Positions 45,083-56,800 of a stretch of 64,000 nucleotides of DNA are shown here, in pieces. The stretch spans positions 5,476,306 to 5,540,305 of the forward strand of contig KL647288.1 of assembly GCA_000727475.1 (NCBI GenBank), written 5' to 3'. The translations under genes were made by a program, and so were the position numbers. This stretch comes from Sarcocystis neurona (Eukaryota; Apicomplexa; Conoidasida; Eucoccidiorida; Sarcocystidae). Every line of letters begins with the position of its first letter. Within the stretch, counting starts at the first letter, position 1. The notes beneath the pieces are model-generated. The model was given only the letters and a program-made list of their open reading frames with translations, made no database searches and had not been told where the DNA came from.

Positions 45083-46700
45083 ACTTCCCGGGCAGTCTTT
45101 TCACATTTTCTTTCAAGAGGTGCCTATGTCGCACGTCAACATTCACACATCTGCTGATTCTCTATCTCAACATCATATATCTGCACACATACACATATGT
45201 CTATACACACGTAGTCACAGAGATATAAAGGCAGAGACATACGAGAAGAAGAAAACGGAGGAAAAGGGACGTGCACAGACACATTAAACAAGTGTATGTG
45301 TATCTACGTCTTCTCCGAAGAAAAGCCTACTAAGCGTGTCTACCTGCACGCACCTGCCCCTGGCCCACTCCCTACATATATATACATATACATACACGCT
45401 TAACCGTCTGTGTAAATAGATTCAACTACGCGTACGCCTATATGTAAATACATATTCTATACATATACATATAGAGAGAGTTACTACGTATCTACCTGCG
45501 GGCCGCTACGTGCGGTTGGTTGCAGAATATTTTGCATACAGAAGCACTTCCCACAGTATACCTTATACATCTCATGCGCACATTTACATACAAATATACA
45601 TATACATATACATGTATATATATATATATATATATGTGCATATACGTAGATCCACGTGGGTGTATATATGTATACGTGTTTGCATATGCGTCATACCTTT
45701 TTTCATCGACAATATGTCAGAGATGCGTCTTTTATCACATAAACACCAAGTCACATCAGTTACACACCTCTCCCCTTATAAATCCCTGCATATATACGTG
45801 TGAAATAACCGGCATGCATATTACACACTGATAGGAATACATAAATATATATATATACATGGATTCTACATGTATAGAGAAGGCTTACCGTTTCGAACAC
45901 GTATGAGTATTTGTTTGCATACACAAATGTACGCATGCGCATCATACACACACAGGTATCTGTATGTGTAGAGAGGGCTCATCTATCCAAAATATGTGTG
46001 TAGTTCTGTGCACATATATATACGTCTATATGTGGGCAGGGCATATACATCTATCTACGCATTTACAAAGACATCACAAGCCTGCTTTCTTCAAGTGGGT
46101 GGACGTCCATGTATACTCGTACGAGAAAAAGTCATACTCGTCTGTATCTACCCTATTTAGTAGAGACTACTTCGCCGACAAGCACGTTCCCTGCACCCAC
46201 GCCAGTCAGCACATCAAGGCGATGCGGTCTTTCCTCACATTCCCCGTTGCCTCTCTTCCTGTGCTTCTTGTTCGTCTGGCCTACCTGCGGCTGCTGCGCA
46301 GAGCGCCACCTTTTTAAAAAAGTTGCGAAGTTCCAGACACACGCATATACAAGCACGCAACGCTGCACATAGCCCCACTCACACGTGCTACGTGTAAATA
46401 TATACATATATATATATATATGGGTGTATTTGTATTACATACACACATACGTGGATGCATTTATATCAAATACGTGTGGGACTCAAAAAATCTCGCAGGA
46501 CGCGTATAGGGACTCATCACTCCGATGGAGAAACACGGGTACGTGTAGCTACACATATACGCACATGTGTGTATGTACCCGCTGACGGGGAGGCACAGAC
46601 ATTGTTTATACATGTTTAATACGATATATACACATATACCATAGAGACACCTTTGGGTGCAAGTGTATGCAAGGAAAAAACTTTCACCTCTTTACGTATG
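45083..46700. other. Upstream flank of the kinase gene, repeat-rich
   Basis: After about 80 nt of ordinary sequence upstream of the kinase start, the region becomes AT- and TG-rich, with (TA)n near 45616-45636 and 46406-46422 and many tgcatatacgtgt-type tracts. No gene is supported. The promoter of the kinase should lie here but no defined element can be named. Confidence 0.55.
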
Positions 46701-49700
46701 AACGTGTACGGACGTAGATATTATACATGTTCGGATTAGTCCGCGTAGTATTGGGTTTCAATTCTACACAGGACACAGAGACCTAAGCTCTCATTCCACG
46801 TAGACACGTGTGTATTTTTGTGTTCACACATTTACATGTATCTAGACATACAAATATTGAAAACCGTTGTGTGACAGTCGACGGAACTGCACTTATTTCC
46901 TGCTGCCTCCGTGGAATACCGTGTGACCGCAGTTCACGCGTCGTGAGTGACGCGTGTTTTGTTAACTGGGTTACCTTCTCGTGAAGGATGAAAAGGGAAT
47001 ATGGAGCAGCGGTGACTCGATTATTTTGAAAAGTGAGGGAGGCACCCGAAGCACCAGAAAAGAGAGCTGAGAGAAAAAGGAAAGGGAGAATGTGGAAAGC
47101 CGACAACACGGGTTGGAAAGCATGGGGAGTGTGTCTTCCTCCTTGTCACACATGTGATACGCAAGTAAACAAAATGGCTCCATGCCACGGTCAGAAGTGA
47201 AAGTGAAGGAAAAGACACGGGGAACGTTTACTAAAAAGACTTTTCTTCATATTGTGATGGAAAATGCAGGAGGCATACAACAAGACGGAAAGCGGAAGGA
47301 GATTCGAACAGGTAAGAGGCAAGCATAGAAACGGAACGGAGGAAAGCTGAACGATGAGGAAGAGCAAGCGGAGTGTTGTTTGACGAACTCATAAGGAGAA
47401 CACAGTCGAGGGGAAAAGAGAGAAGTGCGGCTATTGTGGTAGAAGACAAAGCAGAGGTCATGGAAAGCAGGAGAGAAAGAAGGAGGAAGGTACAATTGGT
47501 CACGCGGCGGCACAAGGACCGGACTGGGGATGCAGGCAACAACGCTACAACCGACGGGTACTGATGGCGGAGTTCGCCGGCAGAGTAGCAGTTACCAATG
47601 CTTCGTCGGAGGAAACTAGCAAAGGATGGGAGAAAAAAGGATCCGCGCTCAGGAAAGAGAAGGAACAGTAGAGAGAATGATGATGCAAAAAAGACAAAGG
47701 AACAGAACGAAAGGATACGCAGAAAAACTACCGATGTACAGTGAAAAAAGTCACAGATAACGTGCCCCTGCGGTTGCCCGAGACCGCTTTTCAGTATTGA
47801 CGGCTGTGTTTATGTAAAAAGACATACGTTATGTTGTTTCCATCATCAATGGTTCACTTTTGAGTTAAAACGCATTTGACACTCGGTAAAGCGATGCTGC
47901 ATGTGAAGGGAGAAGGCTTGAAGAGTGATGTGTAGCCGCTACCTAGCGCAGATACAAAATTGCTTAGAGGTATATATATAGGTGGATTCGCAAAGTTATG
48001 TACGACTTTTGAGGACAGACATGTTTAAATACATGTGCTGATAGACGGTGTACGTGTAGTTGTGTATATGATGAGAGTCTATTACATACATGTGTATTAT
48101 TTTCGAAAATACCGGAGGCACCGTACACGTGGGCCATCATCACGAATTATTAATTTGCTGGACAGTGCAGAGGACTACCTTTCTGAAACGGAAGCACTGG
48201 ACTGAGACTCACCATAACATTTTCGTGCAGCTAGTGATTTGCTCCATGATGTGGGGGAAGTCGCCGCAGTAATAACTATGATACGAAGGTCCGTCTACTT
48301 GTAACTTGGTACTTCTGGTCGGCAAGTGGACACGAAGGTGTAAGCTGAAGCACAGCCGTCAGCGTCTAATTGCTTTTCCAGTATATCCTCTCTTTCACGA
48401 GTAGTATGCGGCAAAGAAGAAGCAAAGGCATGGAAGCTAAAAAAGCGTAGAAGGTAAATCGTTGTACGAAGGAATCTGTTAAACGGTACCCAGCACTACA
48501 TAGACACTATGGTTCTGTGGAGAAACCATTCTTGTGGCTTATAAAGAGGAGAAATCTACTTCGAGATAGAAAAAGATTTACTCCAGCGGCCCTTTCCGGA
48601 AAGAAGTTCCCATTTTTTGCTTATACATGCTTACCCCGTACCCTGCGTCAACGTAATTTTCACTTTTGCAAGTATGGTATCATTTGCATTGTAAGCCTCC
48701 CGCTCTTACACAATAGAAGGTTGCTTTTCTGCCTCTCAGGTTCAAGTCGTCCGCTGTCTTTCTTAAGGTAGCTTTCGCACCGTTGCTAACATAAGAGTTA
48801 CTTACGAATCGCTAAAGCAGCACACCGGTTCCAGCTATATTGTGATCCTTTTCTGAAAACTTGGCGCAACTTTCCTTATATATATTCCGTCACACATTAT
48901 TTAAGCCAATAAGAGCAGCTCCGACTGTATGGATTCTCTCTCAGGTCCTTGTTTCACTACCGTTGGAATGGTCTTCACCAAAAGAGACTGCTCGCTTCAC
49001 CTGTGAAACCTCCACGTACAAATCTGCATTGCGGATGTATCTACAACTTCTCTTCAGTCCATATACAAGTGGCACACATACACGTATCCATATTACATAT
49101 ATGCCTGTAAGTTACTGGTGAGAATTTCCAGTCTGTGTGAAAGATCATCGTGTCCTTAATATATGCTGTCAACGTATATGTATGCCCTGCAAATATACAA
49201 GAGACCGCCCGACTACACACATGCATGTATATACACACAAATTCAGGTTCGCGAATGATGTGTATGCACTTCAATGCACGAAGAAGAGATTTGTCTTCAG
49301 TGGGACGAACTTACTGAACACTGTGGACATTCCTCGAAGAGGACATAAATTCTGAATCACGTTAGGCTCCCAACAGCACAATCAACACGAATGCTCGATA
49401 AAAATACCGTTGCAGTAGGAACATTTACTTTACGAAGACCTTGTGTAAAGTATAGAGTTGATTTTATGCGCAATTTACGGGCGAACGATCATTGTTGAAA
49501 GTGTAGTAACTTCTTCCCCGAAGTCACGGCGTCAATGTATAAATCTGGTACCACGTGTCTCTTCTTTTTCCGACATGCAGTAAGAAATATGTCTGTAGTG
49601 AAAACGAGTGCCGACGTCCGTATTTTGTGGCCAAAATTATGGCTGAGCATCAAACGTCACTGTGCTCTTCGAAAAGTGCAGCCTGCTCTTCCACAGATGC

Positions 49701-51050
49701 AGAATGACAGCTGTACTGGCTGATGTTCGTTCTCGATGACTTCTCACGAAGCAGGCCAAACGATAAGAAGGTGCAGTGGAAACTCAGATTTCGTCATCCT
49801 CCATCCGGGTTCAGCGCGGTGGAAAATGCACAAAAATATGTCTCACGAATTAGAGTTCTCCTCTCTACCTGCAGACGGGAACCTACTGTTCAGCCCAAAA
49901 TTACGGGTCTACTCTTCTCCTTATTTCAGATATAGAGACTCAAGATTCAAGCGTTTGGATGATTCTTGCGGAGGGGAAATCATCTCGGTAGGGATTTTCC
50001 GTCCACTTCACTCCGTTTTCCCGGTTAAATGTGATCGCAACTATAACTCAAATCATTTTCCTGACACATGTACTGCCGAATATAAGGAGCTTCCCATGTA
50101 TGTCTCGTGGTTCAACAATAGCGCCTATACTGTAATTATAGTGAACGTTTTACATGACATCACTGTCATGGCATTGTAGTAAAAGTATGAATGTCCATAA
50201 TGGTAAGGTTTCAACCACTGGTCTCTTGCTCACTCGTTACCAGCAGTCGCTACTGTGGTAATGCTTCGATATAACAGTTTCCATCAGCGTTCCATCGGAA
50301 TCTAGGATCTAGGAATTACCATTCGTTGCTTCCACTGCTAGTAGTGACGTTCATGTAAAATCAGTGAAGTAGCACGCAATCCTGAGTAGAAGAACTGCGT
50401 ACCCGAATCCAAGGACACGATCAGAGTGAAGATGCGGACAACGGCACTTCACACACTGTTGCATCTAATCTTCGAATTGCTAATACAGCTGAATATTTCA
50501 TCATTCACACAACGAAAAATTGTCGACTGTCTCGTGTGTCTGAACCTCGCGTCCTTACCGTGCGCATGCGGGATTGCGGTCCATGTGCACGTGTACACCA
50601 TTCTCTCCCAACACAATGAACACACGCAGAAAAACTTAAATGCTGACTGTTCTACTCCATTCGCGGAATTCGCCGTCTGAGTCGAAGTGCCTTCTCCCTA
50701 ATCTCCTCCTTGTCCTTACCAAGGAGCTCACATGTGCCGCTTTTACGTCGCTGGAGATACGTTTTCCTGCGACAGAGCCCCCGTGCACACCTAAATGCCG
50801 TGTCCTGCGCAGAGGGCGTTCCACCCGGCGTGCGGTGATCAACAGCTACAGCATTCACCTGTATTACACCGAGTGTTGCTAATGTCGAAGGCTGCCTTCT
50901 ATCGTTAGATACCTCTGAGTATGTAACTATCAACAAAACTACGGCAAGACTTCTGTCACTTACTGTGCACATCCGTATACAGACAATAAGAGCGGCCCAT
51001 GTTGTTCAGCAGAAATCCCGCATTAGTGGACGCGTGATACATCTCTGCGC
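46701..51050. other. Repeat-poor spacer
   Basis: A stretch of ordinary composition with almost no triplet or Py-Pu repeats. 46960-47740 is purine-rich on the plus strand, as are 9011-9500, 15300-15700 and 62090-62190. Short frames such as 47231-47542 (-), 49736-50179 (+) and 50652-50972 (-) lack domains. I see no gene I can support. Confidence 0.5.
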
Positions 51051-52740
51051 ACCAAGAATGGACGTTATAAATATATGTACGTCTGCACGCAGAGAAGTAA
51101 GGGAGCTCTTATATTTCCATAAAGATACAAGTGGAACATAGTCTGTGCGCATATGTTTCTGGCCTCACTACACGGACGCGTCTATCCAAAAAAATGTGTG
51201 TATATGCGTCTGTACATGCGAGTACGTATTAACACGGGCACGCTTGTGCACGAATACATGCATAGGAACATGAGGAACAACATCCCTTCGTATATGCGCG
51301 TGTATATGCTTGTATAGACCACACACGAATCCGTACGCGTCCGTGTGTGCGCATATGTAGTGTGTACGTAGATGCGTGTACACGTGTATATATATATACA
51401 TGGACACGTATAAGAACAAATTACCTATATTTGTTGCAGGTATTATCCGTGCCGCGTACCACAGCACCAGTTTTGAGCTTCAGCACGTTTTCCCCTCGTC
51501 GTTAGCGCACGGAATACGTAGACTGACGTCAGCGTACACTCGCTAGCGTGCCAGAGGTGCCTTTTTGGGGTGTACGTACACTTCGCAGCTCTCCGTCCAC
51601 CGGACACATCTGTACCTGCCGGTATGAGCAGCGCGTGTGTAGCTCTTTGGAAGTGTAATTACCTAATGTAAACAGTGTATGGTTCGTAAACAAATCTATG
51701 TATCAATAAAAAATACGGGGGAAACTCAAGTGAACGTGTCCATGTGAAAGTATGCACAGACACATATCTCTGCATATATGTCTTTTTTCTGCATTCCCAT
51801 TTCCCTCAGCGGGCGTATGTAGGTAGTGAACCGAGCGACGACCGTCTAGTACCGTCTGCTTATCGACGCGTCTCTGTAGTTATGCATATTTCTACGACGG
51901 CTCTGACTACACGCAGAATAACTGCACTTGCACAACTTCTGAAGGGGACACACACAGTAATATATATATATATATGCATTGTAGACGTATAAGCTATTAA
52001 CGTGTACGATATATTGAGATTTGCATAATATTATACATATGGTGGAGCCATATATATGGCATACATATTTACACATATATATATATATATATGCATACAG
52101 TAATTTATATATGCGTGGTAGACGTATGCGCGATCAGCGTGTAAGACATATAGAACAGATTTGCATAATACATGTACTTAATACGCGTATATATAAAATA
52201 TGTAACGCGATATCTTTATATAATAATATATAAAAGACCTTCACAAGAGATACGTATAAGATAAATTTGTATAATTTTTGTGCTGGGAGAGCTCTCCAGT
52301 ATATGTTTGAAAGACTCTATAACAGGGAGCTTGATGTGGGGAATGTATACGCACATGAAAGATGTATGGAATATATACAGCCTGCACGGAGGTAAATTTA
52401 TATATATCTGTGGAGAGTAGGAGCAGCCCAGGTTCCTTTTTTGTTTGTACGTGGGATGACTGCTAGCACGCTCTGAGTGACGACGAGGCACACACACACA
52501 CACACGCGCAAGAAAACCCAGAAGAAGAACTTTACAAAGAGAAAAGAATCCCAGTCCCTGGATAAACTATTGACGTCTCCCAGGAGGTGCACCCGTCTAT
52601 ATACATACATCTAATTATCTACCTATATGTGTACATGCATATATATGTATATATATGTGTATATTGATACTTATTTATCTGCTTATCTGTCTCTATCGGT
52701 CTCTGTCTCTGTCCCTATATGTGTATACGTGTGGCTGCCT
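51051..52740. other. Alternating Py-Pu repeat-rich spacer
   Basis: Dense TA/TG/CA/CG alternation with (AT)n near 51958-51974 and 52073-52092, and a (CA)n run near 52491-52505. No gene seen. It borders the CAG-rich locus to the right. Confidence 0.6.
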
Positions 52741-55640
52741 TTCACCCGGGGAGCAGGTGGCGTGCTGCTGCAGTTTATTTTCTGCCTCGTGTCTATCTTT
52801 TTCTTTTTAAAGCAGCAGCACCAGCGAGAAACAGAGGAACAGGAGAACGTCGACGTCGCGGCGAGGTAGGTAGGAGCTTCAGCTGTATTCGAACAGCAAT
52901 AAGAATAGTTACCCTCGAGCAATGCACAGCAGAGCCGCAGCAGGAGCAGCAATCGCGTGTGGCACAGCAGCAGGACCGGCTTCAGCGAGCAGAGTAGCAG
53001 GAGAAGGAAAAGACTGAAAACAAGGAGGAAAAGACAGGAGGGGAAGGGGAAGTATACGAGAAGAAGCAGAAGCGGCAGTTCAGGCTGCAACGACAGCAGT
53101 AAAGTCTGTCGCAGCAGCAGTAAGAGAGACAGCACAGAGCTAGCAGTAGCAGCAGTGGTAGGAGCCGGTCCTGCCCTCATTGCCGCAGCAGAAGAAGGAA
53201 TGCCACCCACTGCAGCAGCAGCAGGAGCGGCGAAGCAGGAGAATAGAAAGGAAGAGGAGACAGCTGCAACAGCAGCAGCCTTTGAAGAGCCAGCCGTAGC
53301 AGCAGCAGCATCGGAAGAGGTACGTGCACCGGCAGCAGCAGCAGCAGCCGCCTCGGCGTAGAGCGTGGCAGAGGCAGTACTGCAGGAGCGTCAGAAGCTG
53401 GAGCAGAGAATTCACCCACGGCGCGCAGCACCACAACTGCTTTGTTCTGAAGACGTTGCTAGTCTTCACACACTCGAATAGTAAAGCATTCGGCTGCAAA
53501 TAATAACATTAGCGGCAGCAAGCAGGTGTGTAGTGGGTTTTGGATGCTGGCTGCAGCAGCAGTGGGAGTGAGTCCTCTCCTCAGCGCGATGCTACTGTTG
53601 CTGCGGCAGCGGACTGGCCTGCTGCAGCTCCTCTCTCCCCAGCGGCAGCAGCGGTAATAATCGTAAGAGCAACAGCGGCAGCAGCAACCGCAGGAATAAC
53701 AACAGCAGGAGGCAACGGTGCAGCAGCAGAAGGCAACGGCGGAGCAGCAGCAGGCAACGGTGGAGCAGCAGAAGGCAACGGTGGAGCAGCGAAAGGCAGT
53801 GATGCAGCAGCAGGAGGCAGGGGCGCAGCAGCAGGAGGCGGGGGTGCAGCAGCAGGACACAGCGTAGCAGCAGCAGAAGGCAGGGGCGCAGCAGCAGGAG
53901 GCAGGGGTGCAGCAGCAGGACACAGCGTAGCAGCAGCAGAAGGCAGCGGTGCATCAGCAAAGAAGAGAAGGCAGGACATGCAGCAGGACCGTGAACGAGG
54001 AAGCAGCAGCAGCCGAAATAGGAGAGGAGAGCAAGAAGGAAATGAAGTTGCAGCAGCGAGAGAAGCAGCAGCAGGGAGATGCGAAGAACAAGACGTCAAC
54101 GAGAGAATGCGGTGTAGCAGCGGGAGCAACAGCGGAAGGTGCAGCAGCGGAGGCGGAGAAGCAGCAAAAACAGCAGGGAGAGGAGGGGTAAAACAAGCAT
54201 GAGGAGAAGCAGCAGCAGAAACGTCGGGACGAGAGCAGCACCTTGGTCGCTCGGACCCGCGCGTGGGTCCTTGACAGCAAGAGGTATGCACGCGAACCCT
54301 GTTCACCCGGGAGACGCAGCAGCTGCAGTAGCAAGAAGGTTAGACGCGTGCAGCCCGAGCATGGGTGTTCGGCCGATAGCAGCAACCTCTCCGCAGCCGC
54401 AAGTCCCACGCACGTCCACACGCAGAAGCAGCAGCACTTCCGTGTGCAGGACTAACAGCAGCCGCAGTAGCAAGAGGAAGACGTGTGGGCTGCCGCTGGT
54501 TGAGTGCAAGGAGTAGGAGAAATAGCGAGAAGAGCAGCAGCAAACTCAACAGCGGGACCAGTGCCACCAGGAGCACCACCGAGAGCAGCTGTGCCAACAA
54601 AAGCAATAGCCGCGGCACCAGCAGCAGCAACACCGACGGCAGCAGCAGGTTCAGCAGCAGCAGCGGCAGCACCAAAACAACGGCAGCAACAGCGACAGCA
54701 GCAGCAGCGGGGACCAAAAGAGAGTGCGCGAGACAGCGGCTTCTCCACTTAGGAACTCACACAAGTGCTGCAGCATTTACAACTCCGTCGCGACGTAGAA
54801 GAAGCAGCGCCGTCAGCCAGACGCCAGCAGCAACAACGAGCGCGTGCCACTACAGCAACGGCGCAGGCGGCGCAGCGTGTCGCATCAGCGGCAGCAGCAG
54901 AAAAGGCAGCCTAACAGAGGGTACTGAATTCACTGGCTACAGCAGAACCCCAGGAGGAGAAAGACTAACAGTAGCAACACCGCGCCTCCTTGTGGTGCGG
55001 ACTCTGCTGCTCCTTCGCAGCTCTCTTGGTGTTGCTGCTCCGACTGCTGCTTCTGCCTCACCCTTCCCCCACCACTGCGGCTGCTACTGCTGTCAAAGCT
55101 GCTGCTGCTGCATCCCTTCCTGGTGCCTCCACCGTGGCCTGCTCTCCTCCTGGCTGCTCGTCTGGCTGTTGCGTCCTGGCCCTCTGCTGTACATGCTTTT
55201 CTCGTCTTCCTCTGCTGCTGCTACTGCTGCTCCGCAAGTCCTGCTCATTCGCTTCAGCTTGACCGCCCCCCTCCCGGCCCTCTCTCCTGGTGTGCGTCCT
55301 CCATGACTGCGGCGTTCTTGTTGGTCCACAGAGCCCTGTGCTGCTGCGCTTCTGCTGCACGGTCCCCCCGCGTCTGTGAAGTCTTGCACCTTCTCGGCTG
55401 CAACAGCTGACTCTCAGATGCATGGGCTTGCAGCAGCTTCAGTAATGCGTGTACATCGCATGCGAAAGTTCACGTGCGAAGAAGGCCGCGGACAGCCAGG
55501 GCCGCTGCATGTATCCAGCGCGTACGCCGCATGCGACGGCTACCAGCCTCCGTCAACGGACACCGCCGCCGCAGCTGAAATAGTTAACGCCTGCCCTGCT
55601 GCAGCAGCGATGCGTACAGCAGTGGCCGCAGCAGTTGCGA
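52741..55640 (+). other. CAG-rich block, probable upstream exons of unknown structure
   Basis: The plus strand is dominated by CAG/GCA/AGC runs except at about 54970-55250, where CTG/TGC dominates. Several plus frames are open for 80-270 codons and look locally like coding sequence: Ala-rich at 53160-53360, NEEAAAAEIGEESKKEM near 54000, and MRKFTCEEGRGQPGPL near 55460. Minus frames are open too, so length is no evidence. A possible donor follows GAGGAG near 54188 (gggtaaaac). I infer that parts are exons of the plus-strand gene continuing to 61985, but cannot place boundaries. Confidence 0.35.
53711..53962 (+). repeat. 21-bp minisatellite, twelve units
   Basis: Exactly 12 units of 21 bp (252 bp) with substitutions but no length change. 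In one plus frame each unit codes Gly-Asn-Gly-Gly/Ala-Ala-Ala-Glu/Gly. In a second plus frame it codes a seven-residue repeat of the VEQQKAT type, interrupted by TAG in two identical units. The minus strand reads Pro-, Cys- or Leu-rich. Confidence 0.92.
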
Positions 55641-56800
55641 AGCGATGAAACGTCCTAGCAGCAGCTGCAGCGATGACGCATGCAAATTACGCCGCGGAGG
55701 CTGCGGCAGCAGAGATGAGGGACGCAACGCATGCAGCAGCAGCGGCGGCAACGCTTGCACCGGACTGCGTCCCTGCAGCGACCATAGCTCAGCGCAGGAG
55801 ATGGACACGTACAGCAACAGCGGTAGCAGTTCAGACGTAGCACTGCATATATGTTGCAGCAGCGGCAGCAATGCAGGAAGTGCGTTGCATGCATGCAGCA
55901 GCAGCTTTCTGGGCGTTCACTCGGACGTCTGCGGTAGGAGCGAGAGCGGCACGTGCTCTGCACCGATTGCATGCGGTAACAGCAACGGCGTATGCACAGA
56001 GGAGTCTACCAACCACAGCAGCAGCGCGTGTCAGAAGCCGCCGGCATCCGGGGGGATCTGCTGTCCAAGCGAAGAACCTTCCCCCTATGACGCATGCAGC
56101 AGCAGCGAGAGCAGTGCAGGCGAGGAGCCCCACACCTGCCCCCAAGCTGCGAGCGGCTGCGCTTCTTCTTCGCGCATGCAGCGCCAAGCCGGTTCATGCA
56201 TTTCAACTTGTAGCACCCGCAGCGAGGCCGGCGCATGCGGTGCATGTCTGGGGAAGGCTGCAGGCGGCAACGGGCGGTCGACGGCGGCGTGCAGCCACTC
56301 CTCTGGCAGCAGCACCTTTTCTGCACGTGGCAGTCTCGAGGACAGCCCCAAGTGCCTATCTGCATGCAAGAGCGTTGCCAATCGTCGCTGCCTGACAGTA
56401 TGCAGCAACAGCGGGGTATGCAGCTGCTCTGTCACAAGCAGCCTCCTGCATGCGCCTGCGTACAGCAGCAAAGGTGCATGCGGCGACGTGAATAAATGGA
56501 GCAGCTCAAGCCCATGCAGCAGCTGGAGTACGTGCGGCAGCTCGGTCGCATTCAGCGATTGGACTTCGCGCAGCAGCACAAATGCATGCAGCAAGGTAAG
56601 TACAGGCAGGATGCTGCATGCAGGCGACAGTCTGTGCCCGTACAACAACTGCGATGCAGAGAGCAATAGCAGCAGCTTGGCGGCGTGCACCAGCAGCTGC
56701 GGGGCACGCGGGAGTGTGAAGGCATGCAGCAGCTCCGTCGCTTGTAGAAGCTTCTGCAGGGACAGTAGTTCTTTTAACGCATGCAGGAGCAGTGACGGCA
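55450..56800 (+). repeat. GCATGC-studded degenerate repeat
   Basis: About 17 copies of GCATGC occur in 1.35 kb (for example 55458, 55678, 55728, 55888, 55967, 56091, 56173, 56232, 56362, 56476, 56582 and 56779), usually as CATGCAGCAGCAG or a variant, at irregular spacing of roughly 30-120 bp. Chance would give less than one. In the long plus frame this spells repeated Ala-Cys-Ser-Ser-Ser. Confidence 0.8.

Noticed and set aside
53711..53962. In-frame TAG codons in the heptad frame considered as stop-codon reassignment
   Set aside because: The TAGs come from two copies of one identical unit, another frame is open without them, and no other gene here needs TAG readthrough.
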